Assembly: GCA_003491845.1 (NCBI GenBank)
Contig: DNBN01000026.1
Span: 1 to 5,930, forward strand
Length of the DNA: 5,930 bases
Direction: 5' to 3'
From: Porticoccaceae bacterium
GTDB lineage: Bacteria; Pseudomonadota; Gammaproteobacteria; Pseudomonadales; Porticoccaceae
In this document: positions 5,586-5,930 of the stretch, in pieces
Layout: every line of letters begins with the position of its first letter
How positions within the stretch are numbered: the first letter of the stretch is position 1
Position numbers and translations under genes: made by a program
Notes under the pieces: model-generated
Seen by the model: only the letters and a program-made list of their open reading frames with translations
Database searches by the model: none
Told to the model about the DNA's origin: nothing

Positions 5586-5930
5586 GTGAAAATAATTTGC
5601 ATTGGTTTTTTGATACTAAGCCTAGCCTCTTGCGGCGGCTCAGGCACTGATTCAATCGTTATAGAACCGATAGATGTTGGTGTGCCCGAGTCGAATGGTC
5701 CTGATAGTAATACTTATCCCGGTGTCACCTGGGAGACCTTTCCTGCGGCAGACGTCGGCATGTCACAATCTGCAATTGATCAAGCATTAAATTATGCATT
5801 TAAGAGTAGTCGTAATACCCAGGGAGTAGTTATTGTCCGGCACGGTGTTGTCGTGGCAGAGCGTTATGCCAATGGATCTTCGCAGGACAGCCTAGCCACT
5901 AGCTGGTCGACGGGAAAATCATTTGCTAGC
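5586..5930 (+). CDS. Lipoprotein serine hydrolase, beta-lactamase-like (3' truncated)
   Basis: An open frame starting at GTG runs through the right edge with no stop; 115 residues are visible. It begins with a lipoprotein signal: Lys2, a hydrophobic stretch IICIGFLILS, and the lipobox L-A-S-C (13-16), with Gly at +2, so Sec export, lipidation on Cys16 and outer-membrane sorting are predicted. A low-complexity linker (about 17-50) leads to a domain resembling the N-terminus of class C beta-lactamase-like hydrolases (6-aminohexanoate-dimer hydrolase / EstB type): GVVIVRHGVVVAERYANGS (84-102), then SWSTGKSFAS, where Ser108-x-x-Lys111 fits the catalytic SxxK motif. The second tetrad motif (YxN-like) and the KTG/HxG-like motif would lie beyond the window. 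Substrate is unknown; esterase, amidase or peptidase activity are all possible. The AAGGA Shine-Dalgarno 8 nt upstream supports the GTG start. Confidence 0.85.
   Translation, partial: MKIICIGFLILSLASCGGSGTDSIVIEPIDVGVPESNGPDSNTYPGVTWETFPAADVGMSQSAIDQALNYAFKSSRNTQGVVIVRHGVVVAERYANGSSQDSLATSWSTGKSFAS

Noticed and set aside
5570..5650. ATG at 5570 as the start of the rightmost gene
   Set aside because: It is out of frame with the lipoprotein coding sequence and its frame closes after 26 codons; the GTG at 5586 has the correct Shine-Dalgarno spacing and signal peptide.

Overview
This window looks like an ordinary chromosomal segment from a marine-type gammaproteobacterium. The evidence is gene content: a Pseudomonas-like cystathionine beta-synthase / gamma-lyase pair, a DUF1244 protein (a proteobacterial family) and a TIGR03643/DUF2805 protein (recalled as mostly marine bacterial). 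GC appears by eye to be in the mid-40s. No rRNA, tRNA, CRISPR array, transposase or phage gene was seen. The species cannot be named from this sequence.

Layout, left to right. Positions 1-273 hold no recognisable gene; they begin with a 7-bp tandem repeat cut by the window edge. Positions 274-2872, on the minus strand, hold a two-gene unit for reverse transsulfuration: cystathionine beta-synthase with a C-terminal CBS-domain pair (transcribed first), then a cystathionine gamma-lyase/synthase family enzyme 55 bp downstream. A 253-bp divergent intergenic region separates this unit from a small plus-strand DUF1244 gene (3126-3419). That gene converges, with a 17-bp gap, on a minus-strand cysteine synthase A gene (3437-4516). 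Upstream of cysK on the minus strand is a second short operon (4603-5461): a TIGR03643/DUF2805 protein followed by an exported CIA30-domain protein, with the Shine-Dalgarno sequence of the second overlapping the stop codon of the first. Divergent from this operon, and running off the right edge, is the start of a lipoprotein of the serine beta-lactamase-like hydrolase superfamily (5586 onward).

How the genes fit together. Three of the seven genes are PLP enzymes of cysteine/homocysteine metabolism. CysK would make cysteine from O-acetylserine and sulfide. The beta-synthase/gamma-lyase pair would convert homocysteine plus serine to cystathionine and then to cysteine. The region therefore carries both the assimilatory and the methionine-recycling routes to cysteine. 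DUF1244 has no established function but sits between them and carries a CxxC motif. The TIGR03643-CIA30 pair and the lipoprotein hydrolase have no evident metabolic tie to the sulfur genes.

Nothing here amounts to a convincing new biological system. The points most worth a second look are the DUF1244 gene in a sulfur locus, the TIGR03643-CIA30 operon, a 16-bp tandem duplication across the beta-synthase stop codon, and uncertain start codons for two genes.
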